From an uncultured Lachnospiraceae bacterium (GTDB lineage: Bacteria; Bacillota; Clostridia; Lachnospirales; Lachnospiraceae): DNA of 64,000 bases. Positions 59,615 through 64,000 of this stretch are shown in pieces (position 1 is the stretch's first letter; each line of letters opens with the position of its first letter). Made by a program: the position numbers and the translations under genes. The notes under the pieces are model-generated. The model was given only the letters and a program-made list of their open reading frames with translations. It made no database searches and was not told the DNA's origin. Location: the NCBI GenBank assembly GCA_910585825.1, contig CAJUEY010000011.1, positions 1 to 64,000 of the forward strand, written 5' to 3'.

Positions 59615-61840
59615 ATGTATGCCGATATAATTATTGATATATCCCATGAAAAATTAGACAGGCCGTTTCAATATCGGATTCCAGAGGCTTTGGAAGAGAC
59701 GATTTATCCCGGTGTTTCCGTAAAAGTGCCTTTTGGAAAAGGCAACCGCATTCTGCAGGGATTTGTGATTGAGCTGAAGGAACAGGCGGAATTTGCGGAA
59801 GATAAAATCAAAGAAATCAACTCCGTTGCAGAAGGCAGCGTAGCCATTGAAACACAGCTGATCGCGCTGGCAGCATGGATGCGGCGCAATTACGGCGCTA
59901 CGATGAATCAGGCTTTAAAGACAGTGATTCCCGTCAGGAAAAAGACAAAAGCAGTGGAGAAACGTCTGGTATGTCTGAGCATGGAAGAAAACGAGGCGAA
60001 AGAATATCTGGCAGAATGTAAAAGAAGGCATTATACGGCAAGGGCAAGACTGTTGGAGGAGCTGCTGAAATATCCCCAGATTTCTTATGAGATTGTGACG
60101 CAAAAGCTAAATGTGAATACAGGCGTTATCCATGCATTGGAAGAAAAAAATATTATAAATATAATCAGGGAAGTGGATTACCGAAATCCAATCCGCAACA
60201 TCAAAAATCAGGGATACCAGATTGCTTTGAATCCTATGCAGAAAAATGCGGTGGATGCAGTATTGCAGAATTGGAAACAGGGTATCCAGAAAACATATCT
60301 TTTGCATGGCGTAACCGGCAGCGGTAAAACGGAAGTCTATATGGAATTGATTGCAAATGTGATCGCCATGAAGAAACAGGCAATTGTACTGATTCCCGAG
60401 ATTGCATTGACCTATCAGACCGTAATGCGTTTTTTTGGACGTTTTGGCAAACGGGTTTCTATCATCAATTCCAGACTGTCCCAGGGGGAACGCTACGATC
60501 AGTTTCTGAGAGCCAAAAACGGGGAAATTGACATTATGATCGGTCCAAGGTCTGCGTTGTTTACGCCTTTTGCAAATTTGGGGCTGATTATCATTGATGA
60601 AGAGCATGAGGGCAGTTATAAAAGCGAAACGCTGCCCAAATACCATGCCAGAGAAACGGCTATAGAACGGGCGAAAATGGCGGGAGCATCTGTAGTGCTG
60701 GGCTCTGCGACGCCTTCCATAGACAGTTATTATAAAGCGCAAAAGGGAGCCTATCAGTTAATCGAAATGAAACAAAGGGTGGCTGAAAAACCTCTGCCCG
60801 TGTGTCATATTATAGATTTAAGAGAAGAATTAAAAAACGGCAATTATTCTATTTTAAGCAGAAAGCTGCAGGAGCTTATGGAAGAGCGGCTTTCAAAAAA
60901 GCAGCAGATTATGCTGTTTTTAAACCGCAGGGGAATTTCCGGCTTTGTATCCTGCCGTGCCTGCGGACATGTAATCAAATGCCCCCATTGCGACGTATCC
61001 TTAAGTCTGCACAGAAATGGGAGAATGATCTGTCATTATTGTGGATATGAGGAGACGGCATCATCTGTTTGTCCCGCCTGCGGCTCGAAATATATCGGAG
61101 GATTTAAGGCAGGCACGCAGAAAATAGAAGAAATTGTAAAAAAACGGTTTCCGGGAGCAAAGACTCTGCGAATGGATTTTGATACCACAAGAAAAAAAGA
61201 GGGATACGAAGAGATTTTATCTGCCTTTGCCAATCAGGAGGCCGATATTTTGATCGGTACCCAGATGATTGTTAAGGGGCATGATTTTAAAAATGTTACA
61301 CTGGTGGGAATACTTGCGGCGGATATGTCTATGTATACCGGGGATTACAGGGCGTCGGAGCGAACCTTTCAGCTTCTGACGCAGGCTGCGGGAAGGGCCG
61401 GAAGAGGGGAAAAAAAGGGCGAGGTTGTAATACAGACCTATCATCCTGACCACTATAGCATCACCACGGCCCAAAAACAGGATTATGAGACCTTTTATCA
61501 GGAGGAAATCGCCGTAAGGCGGCTGCTTTCCTATCCGCCTGTCTCTCATATGCTTTTGGTTCTCATTGCTTCGCCGGAAGAAGAAGAGGCAAAAGATGCT
61601 GCTTTGGCGGCTGCATCCTGGATAGAAAAAAAACAGACGGAGGGACTTAAAATGATAGGTCCTGCCAGTGCGGCAATCGGAAAGGTAAACGACATTTACC
61701 GCAGGGTAATTTATTTAAAAGAAAAGGATTATGACAGGCTGGTTGCATTAAAAGACGAGATAGAAGTATTTGCAAAAGACCTGACAGATAAAAAAAAGAT
61801 AAACATTACATTTGATTTTAACCCAATGAACGGGATGTAG
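59615..61840 (+). CDS. priA: Primosomal replication-restart helicase
   Basis: A 741-residue 3'-5' helicase that reloads the replisome at stalled forks. An N-terminal 3'BD domain (1-105) and winged helix come before the helicase core: HGVTGSGKTEVY (Walker A), IIDEEHEGSYKS (DEEH Walker B), GSATPS (III), and GTQMIVKGHDF with QAAGRAGRG (V/VI). The zinc-binding region has four CxxC pairs (CRACGHVIKCPHC, CHYCG, CPACGS). It lies 10 bp after murE. Confidence 0.96.
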   Translation: MYADIIIDISHEKLDRPFQYRIPEALEETIYPGVSVKVPFGKGNRILQGFVIELKEQAEFAEDKIKEINSVAEGSVAIETQLIALAAWMRRNYGATMNQALKTVIPVRKKTKAVEKRLVCLSMEENEAKEYLAECKRRHYTARARLLEELLKYPQISYEIVTQKLNVNTGVIHALEEKNIINIIREVDYRNPIRNIKNQGYQIALNPMQKNAVDAVLQNWKQGIQKTYLLHGVTGSGKTEVYMELIANVIAMKKQAIVLIPEIALTYQTVMRFFGRFGKRVSIINSRLSQGERYDQFLRAKNGEIDIMIGPRSALFTPFANLGLIIIDEEHEGSYKSETLPKYHARETAIERAKMAGASVVLGSATPSIDSYYKAQKGAYQLIEMKQRVAEKPLPVCHIIDLREELKNGNYSILSRKLQELMEERLSKKQQIMLFLNRRGISGFVSCRACGHVIKCPHCDVSLSLHRNGRMICHYCGYEETASSVCPACGSKYIGGFKAGTQKIEEIVKKRFPGAKTLRMDFDTTRKKEGYEEILSAFANQEADILIGTQMIVKGHDFKNVTLVGILAADMSMYTGDYRASERTFQLLTQAAGRAGRGEKKGEVVIQTYHPDHYSITTAQKQDYETFYQEEIAVRRLLSYPPVSHMLLVLIASPEEEEAKDAALAAASWIEKKQTEGLKMIGPASAAIGKVNDIYRRVIYLKEKDYDRLVALKDEIEVFAKDLTDKKKINITFDFNPMNGM

Positions 61841-61852
61841 AAGGAGGAAATT

Positions 61853-62323
61853 ATGGCGCTTCGGACAATAAGGCTGCAGGGAGACCCGGTACTGAATAAA
61901 GTATGCAGGGAGGTAAAGGAGATCACACCAAAGCTTCAGGTTTTGATCGAAGATATGTTGGATACCATGTATGAGGCAGGGGGAGTGGGACTGGCTGCTC
62001 CTCAGGTGGGAATTTTAAGGAGAATTGTAACGATTGATATCGGAGACGGTCCAATCATTATGATCAATCCGAAACTGATTTCTTCAGACGGAGAACAGAC
62101 AGACGGAGAAGGCTGTCTGAGCCTTCCGGGCAAAGCGGGAAAAGTCACAAGGCCGAATCATGTGATTGCCAGAGCCTTTGACGAAAATATGGAAGAATAT
62201 GAGATTGAGGCCACAGAGCTTTTGGCCAGAGCAATCTGCCATGAGCTGGATCATCTGGAAGGTCATATGTATACAGAGCTGGTGGAGGGAGATCTCTATG
62301 AGGTTGTAGATGAGGAGGAATAG
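61853..62323 (+). CDS. def: Peptide deformylase
   Basis: Removes the formyl group from nascent N-formyl-Met. The 156-residue type 1 enzyme has GVGLAAPQVG, EGCLSLPG (Cys ligand) and HELDHLEG (HExxH-type metal site). AGGAGG lies before the ATG. It is followed 2 bp later by fmt, the usual pairing. Confidence 0.97.
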   Translation: MALRTIRLQGDPVLNKVCREVKEITPKLQVLIEDMLDTMYEAGGVGLAAPQVGILRRIVTIDIGDGPIIMINPKLISSDGEQTDGEGCLSLPGKAGKVTRPNHVIARAFDENMEEYEIEATELLARAICHELDHLEGHMYTELVEGDLYEVVDEEE

Positions 62324-62325
62324 GA

Positions 62326-63252
62326 ATGCGTGTAATTTTTATGGGAACGCCGGATTTTGCAGTGGGTACTTTAGAGGCAATTCTTGCAGCGGGGCATGAA
62401 GTGGTTCTTACCGTAACGCAGCCGGACAAACCAAAGGGCAGAGGCAAAATCATGCAGTCATCTCCGGTGAAAATGTGTGCGCTGAAACATGGAATTGTTA
62501 CTTATCAGCCAAAAAAGATCAGAGAAAAAGAGTGTATCGAGTATTTGAGAGGATTTGCACCGGATATGATTATCGTTGCGGCTTTTGGACAAATTCTTCC
62601 AAAAGATATTTTGGAGATGCCAAAATATGGGTGCGTGAATGTCCATGCCTCCCTGCTGCCAAAATACAGAGGGGCGGCGCCGATTCAGTGGGCGGTGATC
62701 AATGGAGATGCTGTATCCGGCGTTACAACAATGCGTATGGATACGGGACTGGATACGGGGGATATTATTGAAAAAAAAGAAGTTGTGCTGGCAGCGGACG
62801 AAACGGGCGGCAGTCTTTTTGACCGGCTTGCCAGAGAGGGAGCTGCTCTTTGCGTGCATACCATGCAGTCTATAGAAGAAGGAACAGCCGTATATACCAA
62901 ACAAAAAGAAGAAGAGGCAACTCATGTAGGTATGATTTCCAAGCAAATGGGGTATATTGACTGGAAACAGCCTGCAGCTGCGATTGAAAGGCTGATCCGA
63001 GGATTAAATCCCTGGCCCAGCGCCTATACCAGATTAAACGGCAAAACATTTAAAATCTGGAAAGCCGGGGCAGAGGAAGGGAATAGTCAAAAGGATGCGG
63101 GAACGGTGGTTCTTTCCGACAAAAAACAGCTGAAAATACAGACGGGCGACGGTATGCTTTCCCTGTTGGAAGTACAGCTGGAAGGAAAAAAGAGAATGGA
63201 TATTGAGGCCTTTCTGCGGGGATATGAAATCACAGAAGATACGGTATTTTGA
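62326..63252 (+). CDS. fmt: Methionyl-tRNA formyltransferase
   Basis: Formylates Met-tRNA(fMet) with 10-formyl-THF. The 308-residue protein starts MRVIFMGTPDFAV and has VNVHASLLPKYRGAAPIQWA (catalytic Asn and His), MDTGLDTGD and the C-terminal OB-like tRNA-binding domain (about 205-308). It forms an operon with def. Confidence 0.97.
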   Translation: MRVIFMGTPDFAVGTLEAILAAGHEVVLTVTQPDKPKGRGKIMQSSPVKMCALKHGIVTYQPKKIREKECIEYLRGFAPDMIIVAAFGQILPKDILEMPKYGCVNVHASLLPKYRGAAPIQWAVINGDAVSGVTTMRMDTGLDTGDIIEKKEVVLAADETGGSLFDRLAREGAALCVHTMQSIEEGTAVYTKQKEEEATHVGMISKQMGYIDWKQPAAAIERLIRGLNPWPSAYTRLNGKTFKIWKAGAEEGNSQKDAGTVVLSDKKQLKIQTGDGMLSLLEVQLEGKKRMDIEAFLRGYEITEDTVF

Positions 63253-63283
63253 ATCGCTGCGCTATTTGTGGAATTAGGAGGAA

Positions 63284-63323
63284 ATACCCGCTGGGTATAC
63301 CTGTATGTCCAAAAAGCGGGACA
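63284..63323 (+). ncRNA. Copy D of the recurring leader hairpin motif
   Basis: ATACCC (63284-63289) and GGGTAT (63293-63298) form stem 1; the linker reads ACCTGTATG; stem 2 is TGTCC (63306-63310) with GGACA (63319-63323) around an 8-nt loop. AGGAGG of the next gene begins four bases later. Compared with the carA copies, both arms of stem 2 have changed while pairing is kept. Confidence 0.55.
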
Positions 63324-63340
63324 AAAAGGAGGAAATGATT

Positions 63341-64000
63341 ATGCGATATGGATATTATGGTTTTTGGGATTCTACTTATTTGTTAGTCATTATCGGTGCA
63401 GTGATTTGTATGATTGCGTCAGCAAGAGTGAAAAGTACATTTCACAAATATTCCAGATACCGCAGTATGAGCAATTTGACTGGAGCTCAGGCCGCAGAGC
63501 GAATCCTGCATGCATCCGGAATTTATGATGTTACTGTTCGGCATGTATCCGGCAGTCTGACTGATCATTACGATCCGAGAAATAAAACATTGAACTTATC
63601 AGACAGCGTGTATGGTTCTTCGTCAGTGGCGGCAGTAGGAGTAGCCGCCCATGAATGCGGACATGCGATTCAGCACCAGAAGAACTATGCGCCTCTTTCT
63701 ATAAGAAGCGCGATTGTCCCGGTGGCAAACTTTGGTTCAAAACTGGCATGGCCTTTGATTTTGATAGGGCTGATTTTTAGCAGCCGTATGGGAAGCAATC
63801 TGATCATGCTGGGCATTATCTGCTTTTCCCTTGCCGTGATTTTTCAGCTGGTCACCCTTCCGGTGGAATTTAATGCATCGGCAAGGGCTATGCGTATCCT
63901 TGGCAATACCGGAATTTTAGGGCCTGAAGAACTAAGGAAAACAAGAAAAGTTTTAAGTGCGGCGGCGCTTACCTATGTTGCCAGTGCGGCTGCAGGCATT
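63341..64000 (+). CDS. Membrane zinc metallopeptidase (YugP type), cut by window end
   Basis: The visible 220 residues start MRYGYYGFWDSTYLLVIIGA (first membrane span), then AAHECGHAIQHQ, an HExxH-type zinc site with Cys between Glu and Gly (H-E-C-G-H), and two more spans (about 125-170: LAWPLILIGLIF, MLGIICFSLAVIF). LPVEFNASARAMRIL supplies the later Glu/Asn motif of the family. Neutral zinc metallopeptidases of this type are common next to fmt. ATG 63341 is eight bases after AGGAGG; ATG 63335 is too close. Confidence 0.9.
   Translation, partial: MRYGYYGFWDSTYLLVIIGAVICMIASARVKSTFHKYSRYRSMSNLTGAQAAERILHASGIYDVTVRHVSGSLTDHYDPRNKTLNLSDSVYGSSSVAAVGVAAHECGHAIQHQKNYAPLSIRSAIVPVANFGSKLAWPLILIGLIFSSRMGSNLIMLGIICFSLAVIFQLVTLPVEFNASARAMRILGNTGILGPEELRKTRKVLSAAALTYVASAAAGI

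Overview
The window looks like a chromosomal segment of a Gram-positive gut anaerobe of the Lachnospiraceae type (Clostridia). The evidence is gene content and order: a PP2C phosphatase-PASTA kinase-rsgA-rpe-thiN run, YlmC/YmxH, YqeG, GatCAB, a meso-DAP-type MurE, a SleB-type hydrolase, strong AGGAGG ribosome sites and ATGA/TAATG stop-start overlaps. No rRNA, tRNA or CRISPR array was seen. Species cannot be fixed from the sequence alone.

Layout. 1-2571 is the end of a mobile (conjugative or mobilisable) element on the minus strand: a TraD-like fragment, a membrane-anchored choloylglycine-hydrolase-family enzyme and two coupled small proteins. 2774-9432 holds a small membrane protein, alaS and a large secreted multidomain glycosidase. 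9479-14912 is rpsU, then phosphatase, PASTA kinase, rsgA, rpe and thiN. 14966-17597 has a WYL regulator with a zinc-ribbon protein, and trxA-trxB. 17749-22454 carries ychF, ylmC, nrdR, yqeG, rpiB, a TIM-barrel protein of unknown function and efp. 22553-29965 has a gene behind a sigma-28-like promoter, then an AraC regulator divergent from an alpha-galactoside ABC importer (no ATPase) and a GH36 alpha-galactosidase.

29972-36080 is an unusual run: a cytosolic protein joining a ParB-like domain to a BMP nucleoside-binding domain, a metallophosphoesterase lacking its first metal-site His, and gatCAB. 36347-39577 encodes a divergent ClpX-like unfoldase followed by a subtilase with Cys at the nucleophile position. 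39594-49457 is a nitrogen-assimilation operon (asnB-gltB-gltD-glnA-ANTAR regulator) behind a CodY-like box, a near-consensus promoter and an intrinsic terminator placed in the leader. 49666-54214 is carAB with a structured leader holding two copies of a small hairpin motif. 54293-58073 has a SleB-type hydrolase, cutC, a truncated Cys-rich protein and an AIM24-TerD pair. 58132-64000 is murE, priA, def, fmt and a membrane zinc peptidase cut by the window end.

The most novel-looking items are (1) a leader hairpin motif present four times, with compensatory changes in its stem, just upstream of the ribosome sites of carA, the sugar-binding lipoprotein gene and the zinc peptidase gene; (2) the ParB-BMP fusion with its altered phosphoesterase neighbour; and (3) the ClpX-like/Cys-subtilase pair. 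All were read by eye, without database searches.
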